A DNA stretch of 64,000 bases from Ophiodon elongatus (GCA_016806645.1 JACSYO010001315.1:248001-312000), one strand, 5' to 3'. Positions 52,352 to 64,000 are shown, counted from the stretch's first letter. The notes: generated by a model not told the origin, from the letters alone. Made by a program: numbers and translations.

Positions 52352-55300
52352 TCAGCCCAGTATGTCCAGGTACACAGGCGAGGCCTTGGCCAGGCTCTGG
52401 AGCATGCTGTGGATCTCCTTGATGTTCAGCCTCATGTAGGGCTCCCTCTGCCAGCAGCCCAGCATCAGGTCGTACACCTCTTTAGGACAGGACCGGGGCC
52501 GCTGCAGCACGCGGCCCTGGGTGATGCACTCGATCACCTGCAGGGTTACAGGGGGGGACAATACGCTGTTTGGCTTGGGTGTTCAAATGAAGAGCAATGC
52601 AGCAAGTTCCCCTCGGATGTTCTCTGATGAAATGAAAATGTTAGAAGGGTTGAGCGACGTCGTCCCGAAAGCAAAGAGGATTTAAAAGGGGATAATCATG
52701 AAGTTTTCGCACTCATGCTGAAGCGACTGTTGGATGATTCTCGTTCCATCCTCGTCTTTTGTTTGTTCGTATTCATTTTAGATGGTCGCTTTTGAGCCGA
52801 CATAGCGTGCGGCATTTTAGGTGAAATGGAACGATTCTGAAAGCGTTTGCGACACTTTTATTCATGTAAAAGCACATTTTTGTCAAAAGAAATAAAAAAG
52901 AATGTGTGCTCTGGTGGTATGAGGGTTATAAGTATGACTATGAGTCACAAAGTCCCTGATTCACGTCCAGCCAGAGAGGTTTTGTTGCATTGTGTTCTCC
53001 ATCCATCTCCCCCTTCATTTCTTGGCATCTCTCCACTGTCACTATGTCATAAATGCCCCTCCCAAAAAATATAAAAAATAATTTAGTTTATTTACAAAAA
53101 AAGAAGATCAAATTGAGAAAATAAAAATTGGAGTCTGCCATTGCACTTCCATTAAGTCGAGGTAGTCAGAAGATGAACTTGTACATCGTGTTCATGTTAA
53201 CATCCAAGTTATGATTACAACTCTGAGAGCCCTGATTCATGCTCATTGTGACGTACTGATTAGGAAAACAAAACAAATATGGACGCCTCACACCAGCCAA
53301 AGACCATCGCTGTGTAATTCAATAAAACTCTAACGAATATAGCCTTGTGTTTCATTGTCAGTGCACAGTATCTAAATCCTTACAAGACAAACTCGGCCTT
53401 CATACAACCGTCTTGATGATAGGAACGTGGTATTTGTTGCATCCTCACTTCCTGGATAATGTTCATATCTTTCCCCAAGGCCAAACTGATGTGACCCTGT
53501 TGACCTTTACTAAGCTGCTCTCGGGCCACCAAGGACACAGCTGTTTGTTTTCACATTTACCACAGGGTTCACGTCTATTACTTCATCTGCTACTTCAACC
53601 ACTGAAAGAATCAGATTAGGTGAGTATTCCGTTAGTAGTAACTTTTTTTTCATGCGACTAGCTCAAAGTTTGATCACTTTTCAAACCGAATAGAATAATT
53701 ACTTGTCCTGCTTCTGTTAAACCTCTGAATTATTAAATGTTTTGATTTCAGGGTTGGACTTCTTTTCTGTCATAAATGGGGCTTGTGTTTCGGTTGCAAA
53801 GCTGTGTCACACACCCCCGGACTTTTTATATATTTCCCCAAGTTGACAACTTTAGACTTTTATTATAACAAGACCACCAGGAGAAACGTCTCTGTGTTTA
53901 AGAGTCGGTCATGAATAGGTGTAATTTAAAGTCTCCGAGCTCTGTGAGCGTTGTCTGACTAAAGTATCCGCGGACCTCGTGTGACTCTGACCTCATTGTT
54001 GGACAGCTGGTACCACGGCTGCTTGCCGTAGGTGAAGATCTCCCACAGCACCACGCCGAGGCTCCACACGTCACTCTCTGTGGTGAACCGCCGGTACATG
54101 ATGCTCTCTGGAGGCATCCAGCGGATCGGCAGCATCGTATGACCGCCCACCTGCAGCAAGAGAGAAAAATCAGTCTCCATTAGAAACTCAACACCATAAG
54201 CCCTGCTGAGGAGTTTAAAGCGGCTGGTTGGATGCTATTGCTATATTTTTCAGCCAAGCTTGTGGACCGGACCTATGGATGAGAGACACTTTGATCCGGA
54301 CTGAAATGTCTCAAAAACATCTGAATGTATTGACATGAAATTTGGTACAGACATTCATGGTGCCCAGAGGATACAATTTCGAATGCCTTTGGTAGTTCTT
54401 TGTTTGTTTTGGATGCATTCTCCTCTAACTCCACAGACCTGCCGTCCTCCACCCGATGCCCTCACCTGACGTCATCCTCTCATCTACACAGCTATTGCCA
54501 CTTTCCTCACCAGCCCTGCAGATGTTTATATACCAGCACATTTCCACTTCCCTGTCCGATTGCCTCGAGTGACGCCCCTGTTTGTCTGCTGCCATCTTCA
54601 AGATCTTGGTCTTGAAGTCCTGCTTCTAGGTTTAAACTTGTGTTCACCGAGTCGTTACATGGGGACTTTGTTTTGGTGTTGAAGGATTACAATAACATTA
54701 AAACATCATAAAAACTGTTCAGGTGAATAATTAAGGGTGAATTCAGTGACGTTGTGAGAAGCAAATCACAGTATCTGAGAACCTATAGGCTTGACTTTAT
54801 GATACCATGTCGGTTGCATGTATGTTGTTCGAATTTTAATCCTTTGTTGTTATTTAGCCCCCCCCTCATTTATTTAAATTGAATGTGTCCGTATAACACA
54901 CACAGTTCAACAGGACTGCATCCCCCAAAATGATCCTTCAGTTTAACATTTCTCTAAAACCGGTTCAACAAAACCTAAACGTTATAACCTTCATGGAATG
55001 CACGAGTCTTAGGTAGGTGTACCTAATAAACTGGCTACGGAGTGTATTTCTTTTTCATTTTCAGCAATTAAATTGAGTCACTCTGGCATTCCTGAAACAC
55101 GCCTGTTATTACATCAAAAGCTTTTATCCAAGCAGCATCTTCTTGTTTTCTTCCATCAGATATTTCCTGTCTACTAAATGCATTTCCTCCTCTCACTGTC
55201 TCCTCTCTTATCTAATCACCATCCTTTCACATTCATCACCTCACCTACATATACCGTAAACTCGCATGCACCATCACACCATCCTGTCATCCTCTGTATA

Positions 55301-55705
55301 ACTGGCAGATCAACAATGGTGCGCAGATGTAATTCTATATATTTCTAGTTTTATTCACCCCACATTATTTATGTCATCCTCTAAACGTGAGTTTTACATA
55401 GTTATATTACTGTTTGATCTAATTTATTGTGTCACATGATTCCCTTTTATTAATCAAACTATAGCAGCCTCATATTGTTAGCTGTGTCTCTATTTGATCA
55501 AATAGCTTGACATCAGGAGTTGGTGACAGGCCCTCTTTATGGTGGTCTTATCTGATGCAGGGAAATGCATGTCTGCGATGGGTGTTTTTGTGTTTTCTGA
55601 CTCCACTTTGGGCAGCAGAGGGCACTGTGGGATTCAAGCTAGGATTTGAGACAGAAAGGATGAGGGAATAAAATGCATCCATCTGTTCCTCAACATGACA
55701 AATTA

Positions 55706-55738
<33 letters not shown>

Positions 55739-56117
55739 TTTTTTTTATTATTGGCCTGTAATGTTAGTGTAATCTTCTCGTCAGACCATATAGTGTACCC
55801 TAACTCCTCTATGGTTTAATAATATGATGATATTTATATAGAGTGAAGGGACGTATTAACTCCTTGCCCAGGGAAGAAAAAAACTGCCGAAGCATTTTTG
55901 CACTGTTGGCCCTTATTACCATGGAAACAGTAATTTTATGCAGATTATAGAATTTGCATTTAAATGGTATTAAAAATAGATAAAATACCTCTGGTTAAAA
56001 TTGACATTTCTGCAGCTACACAGTTATTTCAGGCCAAAACTGGAATAAAATTCTAATTACATATTTGAGACTGTGCGTATGTGGCTACATTTCCATATTT
56101 CTGTGTTTTCTATATCG

Positions 56118-56156
<39 letters not shown>

Positions 56157-58688
56157 TGAGTAAAATACTGGGGGCAAGACAAGGTGAGAAAAGGGGTAAT
56201 TTATCAAAAATACTCTGTACTCACTCTGTAGTAGTCTGTGCTGTAAACATCTCTGGACATGCCAAAGTCGCCTATCTTGACCAGCAGATTTTCTCCTACC
56301 AGGCAGTTCCTGGTTGCCAAGTCTCTGTGGACAAAGTGCTGAGAGGCCAGGTAGACCATGCCAGCCGCAATCTGTTGGGCAATGTGCAGCATCTGGGACT
56401 GGGTGAGCTCCACCAGGATACTGTGTTGACCGTCTGCCATTAGTACTGCATCAGGACCGTGGGACCTGCACCCAGAAACACGTAATCAGAGCTTCAATCG
56501 ACTGTACGACCGAATAGTTTAGAAAACGTAATGGCGAATACCAAATATTCACAAAGTTTGTCTATTTTGCAAAGAGTAGAAAAGAAAAAAAAAATTCAAA
56601 GGAATCGGTAATCAAAATGGTTGCAGATTAATTCCCTGTCATTTCAGATGTATCCTAAATGATAACATAAGTAGATGGAAATTTCTGTTAGTCAATCCAA
56701 TAAATTAAATAATCTAAATAATACATAGATATAATGGACTTTAAAGGGGCTGGTAGATTATTTATTTATTTGTATTCCTTAATGTTTGTACAGAGCCATG
56801 CTAGCTGTTTCCTGTCTCTGTGCTAAGCTAACTGGCAGCTGCCTGTAGCCTTTTGTTGAGTGTAAAGACATGTGAGTGGTTTCGATCTCCTCATCTAATT
56901 AAATATTCCAAAGTGTTGAACTATTCCTTGAACACATGCCACTATTTTTATTAGTCAAAATGATCCTACCTGAGGAACTTGTTTAGGTCCCCATGTTTCA
57001 TATATTCAAACACCATGATGAGCGGGTCGCTCTCCACACACACGCCGTAGAAAGTGACGATGTGTTCATGTTGCAGGTTGGTGAGGAGCTCGGCCTCTCT
57101 GTAGAAGTCCGCTCGGCCGCTCTCGTTGGCCTCTTTCAGAGTCTGTCGACAGGGCAAAGGCACAAAGACGAGGTGAGGAGCATTGTCTATAAGAACGTAC
57201 GTCTAGTCAATAGAATTCACTAACTGAATGACAAGTGAATTGAATTAATCTGTACCTTGACTGCCACATGGAGCTTCTCCTGGTCTGGTGTCAGGTTGTA
57301 GCACTCAGCGAGAAACACCTTCCCGAAGGCTCCCTCTCCCAGCTCCCGCTTCAGTACAATGTTGTGTCTCTTGATGTGCTGGACAACTTTAATGCAGAAT
57401 ACCACAAATAGCATTGGGAAGTTTGAGGATTTTTAGTCAGGACTATATCAATTACATTACATACATTAGAGCTGCAACTAAAGAATATTTTCAACATCTC
57501 TAAATCTTTAAAGCATCATAAAATAGCAAGATTAATGCTGTCATAATCCCCGAAACTGAAAGATATAAACTTTTCACTAAAATAAAACTGACAAAAGAAG
57601 CAATTCTACAGATTTGAAAGGTATAGAACAAGCAAATGTTTGACATTTTTTGCTTGATTGATGAATAATTATCAAAATTGTTGATTCGACAAATCCATCC
57701 AGCACAAATAAAAACGTCTTCTACTATAATAAACCACCTGCACTTGTGTCTGAGAAAGAGAAACTTTCAGGTAATTCTGCTGAGTTGAGTCTTCTGTAAA
57801 CAAGCAGCTTTTGTTTCTGAACATCATCTAACTGTCCAGGAGTCACTATCACAATGCAGCAGGATGCTGACAATAAATATGGCGTCCGGCTGTGACCCCT
57901 GCATGGATTTATCTGAAAAGGTCCGGGTTACTGGCCATTTGTCGAGCGAGGCGGTAACTCACACGTGTCAGATTTCAGCATGCTGCCGGAGTTACGGAAG
58001 TACTGTGGGTTCTCAATGACAGGAATCTTTGTCATCCCAATGATCACTGCGTCTGGACCCATCTCCGAGGACGACGGGGTGTTGTTGCCATTGGAGACGT
58101 GATGAAGAGGGCTGGCAGAGTCATCGTCATTACTGATGACTGAGGAGGAGCCTAGGGAGCCACGGAGCAGGAGGAGGAGGAGGAGGAGGAGGAGGAGGAG
58201 AGGCAGGAGATGAGTAAAGAGTAAGGACGGCATGTGGAGAGAGGGAAAGAAATTGTGGTCATAGAAGAGGAGGAGGAGGAGGAGGAGGAGGAGGGTAAGC
58301 GGAAGGTTGAAGGGGAAAAAAAGAGATTGAAAGACTTGTAAATACAAATTGTACATGATGACAAAAAGATACAAGAGGCAGATGTCATCTTAAATCACCA
58401 TGAGTGCATGCCTTCAGAAAAAAGTAGGACTCAAAAATGCCTGTGTTCATATTGACCTAGTACAATACAATGAGCTTTGAGTCAACAATACAAAACACTT
58501 CATTTCAACCCTTCTATTTAGCGCTTATAAGTAATAATGGTAAAGAGTTAAAACACACCATAAAGTAGTTGCAAGCCGATATAAGGACATTAAGTGTTTT
58601 ATTAATTGAATATAATCTCAGGAATCATCCAAGGATTTGTTTCTGTGTGTAATAATACAACTACATTATACAATATTATCATTAACTG

Positions 58689-58752
<64 letters not shown>

Positions 58753-59452
58753 ACATGCTTTGTTTATAGTGTTTTTATCAACGACTTATCTGTTCATAAA
58801 CAGCTGGTTAAATGTTGAGGTCAAATAATACTTAGAGTCGACTCTTGTGATTTTCGAAAAAAAATAAATAGTTTCAAATTTTTCGAAATCAGATCAAGAG
58901 TCAGATGAGAAAATCATCTCGTGTGTCGACGCAAATTTTGAAGCTACATCCAGCAGCCGGCTAGCTCTGCACCAAGACTGCTTCCAGTCTTTGTGCTAAG
59001 CTAAGCTAACCAGACACACGTGAGAGTGGTGTCGATCTTCTCATCTAACGCTGGGCAAGGAATCAAGTAGTGTATCTGCCAATTTTTTTGAACTATTCCT
59101 TTAAGAAGATTAGTTCACCTTTAATACCAAACTTGGAGTTTCTTCCATATTTCAGAATGATCACCATCAGAACGCAGCCAGTCAAGGCAACTCCTGCGAT
59201 TCCCACAACAACATACACCTGTGAAAACAAACAAAAAGAAACTGTCAACAAAAACATCTGACATCCTTTTAGAGAAGTGGTTCCCAACATGGGGTCGGGA
59301 TCCCCGTAAGTGGCTGCAAGCTAAATTTGGAGTCATGAGATTATTTACATGATAGAAAGCAGAAAAATTCATATTTATGTTACATAAAATTGGGTTTATT
59401 TTCTCAGACTTGAGAATTAAGAGTTCTTGAGAGTTTCTGACCTTTATATATA

Positions 59453-59504
<52 letters not shown>

Positions 59505-59512
59505 TATATGTA

Positions 59513-59557
<45 letters not shown>

Positions 59558-62500
59558 GTACATATATATAATTCAAACAAAAGTAATTCAAACTTTTTTA
59601 AAGGGTCATAGGCCAAAAGCCTTAAATGCTGAGGACTTGTGAGCATCACTTACTGCAACACTGTCGTCCAGCGGAGGGAGCGGAGAGTCTGAAAACAAAA
59701 GAAGTAAAGTAAAACAATAACTATTAAGAGCAAACAAATTACTTTGTAAAAGCTGAATGTCATGTTAGATACACTTACCAGTGGTGTCTAGGCAGAGGCC
59801 GTGGGAGGGGAAACAGATCATAGAAGAGTAATTTAACCATGTATACAGTTAGTATCAAGCTGATAAGTATAACAGCTGTTAGTTTTATAATGCTGAATCA
59901 TTACTTACAGTAGTAGAAGGTTTCTTCTGTTGGAAAGAAGAAAAAAAAGTATGTCAGCGGTCAACTTCCCAAACAGAAATCTGCTGGCTTCTTACTGAAT
60001 GAACTGTGAAAAGACACCTGTATGGTTGATGTAAGGCGGGTCGATGAACTGAGCAGAGACCTTCTTCTCATCCCGGCCGTACTTATTCTTTGCCACCAGC
60101 CTGTAAACGCCGTTGTTGATGTGCGTGGGGTTGACCAGCTGCAGGCAGCCGTGGTACTCGCTCTCGGTGGACAGGTGGATCCTGGTGCGCATGTGCTCAC
60201 GCTCCAGGAGAGCCACGTTCTCGTGGTACCACTGCAGCTCGGGCTTTGGGTTCCCCGTCACGCTGAATGGGATGCACCAGTGGTGGTCCCGCTCAGGCAG
60301 CAGCAGCTGCTGGATGGTGGGGGCAACTGACACGGAGGCAACAGTAGAGGAAGAGTAATAACGGGATGATAGGAAATCAACACCAGGAGTAAAAGCCAGT
60401 AGGAAAAGCAACATTTATGGGCTTAGAGAGGAGATGCAGTTGGGGGATGGAGGGGGGAGGGGGGGGTGGGCACAACATCTAAACGCTGACATCAGGAAAA
60501 CATGGAGGAGGAGAATGAGGAGAAATGTGGCTCGAAACAAGCAGAGGAGTGTGGTAAGGCATGAGGAGCTTCACAGGAGGAAGAGTTATGGACAGGAAAC
60601 ATGGAGAGTCAATAAGATTTGCCAAGAGACAGTAACGATAACAAACTGAGGAGCCTTGTGCTTCCACTGGAAAAACAAGGTTTCGAAGAAAACGTTTAAA
60701 AGACCATGGGAGGAAATTAGACAAAATAAACTTACCGACAATAAATACAATCTCTAAAGATGCATGCTACAGTTACAGTCAATTATACACAGAAAAGTAG
60801 GAGTGCTTACAGAGAATATTGAGCAGAAAGGTGGCCTCGGTCTGACCGACCATGTTCTCGGCGCTGCATATGATAACCTTGCCATTATCATCAGGAGACA
60901 GGTCTGACAAGGTGATGCTGCTCTCCGTATCCGAAGGATCAATCTGTAAACATTATTAGATTGCTTTATATGTCCTATAGTATATATGTAAAAGTGTGAA
61001 GTAACCATTCAGCTAACTGCCACAACAGACTGACTGTAGAATATATATTCTATATTTGTCTTATTATCATCAGATCCTATGGAAATACCAACACTGCGTT
61101 CCATATCACATACTGTTAGTACATACTGCAGCTGCCCTTCCAAAGTACGTACTGTTGCATGCGGTATGCATTGACATACTCCTTCGTCACGACAATGCAC
61201 CTTGAACTTTGACCCTCTTGCTCATATATCTGCTGTGTAGACAATTGTGGGCCAGAATAGCCAGAAAGGCGTGCCAGGTTGTATACTGCAAAATGTAACA
61301 CATCCTGGTATTTTTGGCTTTTGACATACTATGTATTGGGACGTACTCATTTTTTTTCTGGCATACTAAATAGTATGGTAGTATGGGTATTGGAACACAC
61401 AGCAAGACCAACTATGTGTTTGACTGTCTCTTAATACGTTTATACTTTCCTACTCTGCTTTGGCATCCAGCTCTAAGTTCATTGGTTCCTGGTGACGATG
61501 TGAATCTTCCCAGAAACCAATAGTTCCAGTTGAGTAGAAACATATGGTTTAATTTAATTTCAATCATCCCTGATGTGTTTTTTATGGCTGTCGACAACAA
61601 TGAAGCTCTATGAGAAGAAGAATACGCTACACAGACTTTTCTGGATCAGTCCTGTATTCAGTTTTAGTCTTTTCATGGGATTTGTTGACAATTAGACGAA
61701 TAAAGAATTAAGCCAAACTCGGGTCCAAGTCTGAAGCCATTACCTCTCTATCACGACCATCATGTAGTTCACAGATCTTTAAAGCTTCATTGGAGCTCAT
61801 CTCATGAGTAATATTTTCACAAAAATAATCCTCATCTTGTCCACTCCTTAAAAATAACCAGGATCCCAGAGTGGTGGACCCGTACCAAAGGTTTAAACAG
61901 GAAGCTGTGTGGTAGACCGGCTCACCTCGTGGTGGGTGGAGAGCCAATCAAGGTTCCACAGGATCTCAGGAGGAGGGGAGCCTGAGGCTGTGCACACAGC
62001 TTTGACATTACTCCCCTGCATCATCGGCACGGCTTTTGGGGTGACCTCTACTTTGGGAATCACTGCGAGAGATGAGCACAGGGCATAATTAGACATCCGA
62101 CCAGACCTTTGCATTGATTGATTTGTTTACAGATTTATTCCCGTCTTTCCGGTCTCCATGAAGCGATCATCTCTCTGAGCGTTCAATATCAGATACCCAG
62201 CGTTGCTTATTATAACATGGTTTCACATTACCACAGTCTGGTGGAGTGAGTGTGGCAAAGGCTCTTGGCGCTCCTCGGTCGTCTATGCATGTCAGCTCTG
62301 GACTGTCAGTTTCTTCAAGGAGTCTCAGTTTGATCCACAAGTTCTCACAAACGCAATCCAGAGGGTTACCGGACAGCAGGAGCCTGAAAAAATACAAACA
62401 CAGCGCATGAGAAACTCTTTGGCTGCACACACCACAAAAAAAGAGATGTACTGACACTTTTTTCCAAACGTAACACTTACGGGTATGTTGTGTTAAAGTT

Positions 62501-62867
62501 CTGAAATATTCTCCATGACAGTGTTGATAGGTTATTGTCTCTGAGATTTCTAAAAAGGGGAACAAATAACAATCAAAATCTGGCTACTTGTGTGTACATC
62601 AGTGAGGCAACTACAGAGGGTATTTTAAAATACCACTTACACATATTGGAGTCTTGTATTGTTGAAAAATGCATCTGATGATATAGACGTCAGTCTTGTC
62701 TTCATCACTGTTCTGTTGTAAGGGTAAAATGGCGAGTTAAATATTATTGTGGTTCCATGTAAAACACTAAAGACATACTGTATGATACTTACAGGTTTCT
62801 GAGGTTTATGTAGTGCCTCAGACTGTTGTCGTTGATGTCAAACAGTCTGTTTTGATTTGTGATGTAT
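52352..62867 (-). CDS. ntrk2: TrkB neurotrophin receptor tyrosine kinase, 5' end outside the window
   Basis: This is the plasma-membrane receptor for BDNF and NT-4. Exons in transcript order: 62867-62793, 62712-62641, 62549-62481, 62383-62232, 62062-61926, 60943-60811, 60326-60018, 59926-59909, 59787-59779, 59688-59654, 59218-59119, 58151-57963, 57386-57256, 57142-56970, 56465-56225, 54150-53992 and 52537-52352. Every phase closes, giving 728 residues; the exon with the signal peptide and N-terminal cysteine cluster is missing to the right. Domain order is leucine-rich repeats, LRRCT, two Ig domains, stalk, helix, juxtamembrane Shc site and kinase. TrkB rather than TrkA or TrkC is shown by VISNDDDSASPLHH, TPSSSE, MTKIPVIENPQYF, HIKRHNIVLKREL and the end ASPVYLDILG. 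Teleosts may carry two paralogues (a and b); which one this is I cannot tell. Confidence 0.96.
54300..54400. repeat. Fragment of the cccagagga dispersed repeat
   Basis: gtctcaaaaacatctgaatg, tggtacagacattcatggtg and cccagaggatacaattt match the family seen at 27.0-27.3 kb. Confidence 0.5.
56120..56155. repeat. (TG)n microsatellite
   Basis: A TG run about 70 bases beyond the donor of the catalytic-loop exon of ntrk2. Confidence 0.95.
56770..56935. repeat. Dispersed fish repeat (ACTATTCC family)
   Basis: Contains tctgtgctaagctaactggc, gtttcgatctcctcatctaa and gttgaactattccttgaac. Confidence 0.6.
57468..57700. repeat. Dispersed fish repeat (agagctgcaactaaagaata family)
   Basis: It starts tagagctgcaactaaagaat and ends near atcaaaattgttgattcgac, resembling 41025-41325. 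It lies in the intron between the juxtamembrane and first kinase exons. Confidence 0.5.
57963..58151 (-). other. ntrk2: TrkB juxtamembrane exon with Shc/FRS2 docking site
   Basis: The exon encodes SSSVISNDDDSASPLHHVSN to NPQYF and LKSDT. The NPQY tyrosine is the binding site for Shc and FRS2 adaptors. The TM exon supplies the first base of the opening glycine codon, and the last base joins the next exon as phenylalanine (DTFVQHIKRHN). On the transcribed strand a (CCT)n tract lies just before the acceptor. Full-length TrkB needs this exon; truncated forms skip it. Confidence 0.93.
58170..58201. repeat. (GAG)n trinucleotide repeat at an ntrk2 acceptor
   Basis: On the transcribed strand it reads (CTC)n and forms the pyrimidine tract about 20 bases before the juxtamembrane exon. 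A second, separate run lies at 58265-58294 in the same intron. Confidence 0.9.
58504..58815. repeat. Relative of the foldback element, with an AT microsatellite
   Basis: The words cttctatttagcgcttataa, aacacaccataaagtagttg and gcaagccgatataaggacat parallel the element at 47.56 kb. A 55-bp AT run (58692-58750) sits within it, and the far end is unclear. Confidence 0.5.
58930..59105. repeat. Dispersed fish repeat (ACTATTCCTTTAA family)
   Basis: It contains gactgcttccagtctttgtg, ctaagctaagctaaccagac, gtcgatcttctcatctaacg and a terminal gaactattcctttaag. It stops about 15 bases from the donor of the TrkB transmembrane exon. Confidence 0.65.
59119..59218 (-). other. ntrk2: TrkB transmembrane exon
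   Basis: It encodes VYVVVGIAGVALTGCVLMVI followed by ILKYGRNSKFGIK, one membrane helix and a basic stop-transfer segment. It starts in phase 0 after the stalk exon. If its intron were retained, translation would add ELIFLKE and stop, giving a truncated receptor. I found no equivalent of the mammalian T1 tail exon between here and the juxtamembrane exon. Confidence 0.93.
59270..59330. repeat. Short dispersed repeat fragment (gtggttcccaacatggggtc)
   Basis: The inverted counterpart of 18092-18175. Confidence 0.4.
59444..59571. repeat. (AT)n microsatellite with gt/ac interruptions
   Basis: An AT-rich run of about 128 bp in the intron before the transmembrane exon. Its interruptions, tgtatatatacata, make it partly self-complementary. 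Confidence 0.95.
59654..59688 (-). other. ntrk2: TrkB stalk exon, 35 nt
   Basis: Flanked by ttttgttttcag and GTAAGT, it encodes (D)SPLPPLDDSVA and shifts phase 1 to phase 0, so it is required to keep the transmembrane exon in frame. Confidence 0.8.
59779..59787 (-). other. ntrk2: Candidate 9-nt microexon in the TrkB stalk
   Basis: ACACCACTG lies between cctctgcctag and GTAAGTGT. It begins and ends in phase 1, so including or skipping it keeps the frame and adds or removes three residues (a Tyr/Thr-type YTT). Its small size means chance cannot be excluded, but both splice signals are good and it lies between two other phase-1 exons. Confidence 0.55.
59909..59926 (-). other. ntrk2: Candidate 18-nt microexon in the TrkB stalk
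   Basis: It is flanked by cttctttccaacag and GTAAGT. It begins and ends in phase 1 and adds six residues (EETFYY when joined). In mammals the matching stalk position also carries an acidic, tyrosine-containing stretch (VIYEDYG), which supports it. Confidence 0.7.
60018..62062 (-). other. ntrk2: TrkB Ig-like domains (three exons)
   Basis: Two exons (62062-61926 and 60943-60811) form Ig1, with cysteines in AVCTASGSPPPEI and VIICSAEN. One exon (60326-60018) forms Ig2, the neurotrophin-binding domain, with the family signature DHHWCIPF, GNPKPELQW, TESEYHGCLQL and NPTHINNGVYRLVAKNKYG. The Ig2 exon ends at a weak GTGTCT donor that is the only in-frame choice. Confidence 0.92.
61094..61402. mobile_element. 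MITE-like element between the Ig1 exons of ntrk2
   Basis: Imperfect terminal inverted repeats of about 20 bp are seen: CTGCGTTCCATATCACATAC at the left, and GTATGGGTATTGGAACACAC at the right, which is its approximate reverse complement. The interior has repeated catactnnnnagtatg words and no reading frame of note. It resembles a non-autonomous DNA transposon family common in fishes. Confidence 0.55.
62232..62867 (-). other. ntrk2: TrkB leucine-rich repeats and LRRCT exons
   Basis: Four exons of 75, 72, 69 and 152 nt are present. The first three are the one-repeat-per-exon units typical of Trk genes (ITNQNRLFDINDNSLRHY, TRLTSISSDAFFNNTRLQY, NLRDNNLSTLSWRIFQNF). The fourth is the C-terminal cap with GNPLDCVCENLWIKLRL and the cysteine of LTCIDDRG. 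Confidence 0.93.

Positions 62868-64000
<1,133 letters not shown>

Larger units (their letters stand above)
52352..57386 (-). other. ntrk2: TrkB kinase domain exons
   Basis: The kinase begins with the glycine loop GEGAFGKV, then the catalytic lysine in VAVK, the catalytic loop HRDLATRN, the metal-binding DFGMSRD, and the activation-loop tyrosines in YSTDYYR. The alpha-F region is SDVWSLGVVLWEIF. The last exon ends with the PLC-gamma docking motif SPVYLDILG. All catalytic residues are present. A short insert (GQHSILVELTQSQ) between lobes differs from mammals by a few residues. Six introns interrupt the module, one nearly 1.8 kb long. Confidence 0.95.

Noticed and set aside
60440..60470. Plus-strand G-rich tract as an RNA quadruplex
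   Set aside because: It lies in an ntrk2 intron on the non-transcribed strand, so it would be C-rich in the transcript.

Overview
The window looks like a piece of a teleost (probably percomorph) nuclear genome. It holds three vertebrate multi-exon genes with short GT-AG introns. Long AC/GT and AT microsatellites are frequent, and several dispersed repeat families that I recognise as typical of percomorph fishes occur in the introns. I see no bacterial, viral, rRNA, tRNA or CRISPR signal. Exon borders were read by hand from splice sites. In all three genes the phases close exactly from exon to exon, so the models rest on internal consistency as well as on family similarity.

Layout. (1) 1 to 9.2 kb: no recognised gene, apart from a weak exon-like piece near 0.76-0.88 kb; it may be intron 1 or the 5' flank of the next gene. 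(2) 9.2-33.8 kb, plus strand: integrin alpha-1 (itga1), 29 coding exons from the end of the signal peptide to the stop. Exon 1 was not found. A 3' UTR runs to about 35.9 kb. (3) 37.5-46.0 kb, plus strand: complete kcmf1 (7 coding exons, 389 codons) behind a CpG-rich promoter. Its intron 4 has the features of a minor-class (U12) AT-AC intron. (4) 49.1-62.9 kb, minus strand: ntrk2 (TrkB receptor tyrosine kinase), 17 exons from the second leucine-rich exon to the stop. The start exon lies beyond the right edge. kcmf1 and ntrk2 are convergent.

The gene products do not form one pathway. Integrin alpha-1 pairs with beta-1 as a collagen/laminin receptor at the plasma membrane, KCMF1 is a ZZ-type zinc-finger E3 ubiquitin ligase, and TrkB is the BDNF/NT-4 receptor of neurons. 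The human orthologues lie on different chromosomes, so the linkage is a feature of the fish lineage.

I found no clear new biological system. The observations most worth a check are the U12 AT-AC intron of kcmf1, two frame-preserving microexons (18 and 9 nt) in the TrkB extracellular stalk beside a weak/strong donor pair, a hairpin and a G-rich tract in the presumed ntrk2 3' UTR, a pyrimidine microsatellite sitting on the splice acceptor of the TrkB juxtamembrane exon, a 55-bp-periodic cluster of CAGGTG E-boxes, and several foldback or paired repeats.
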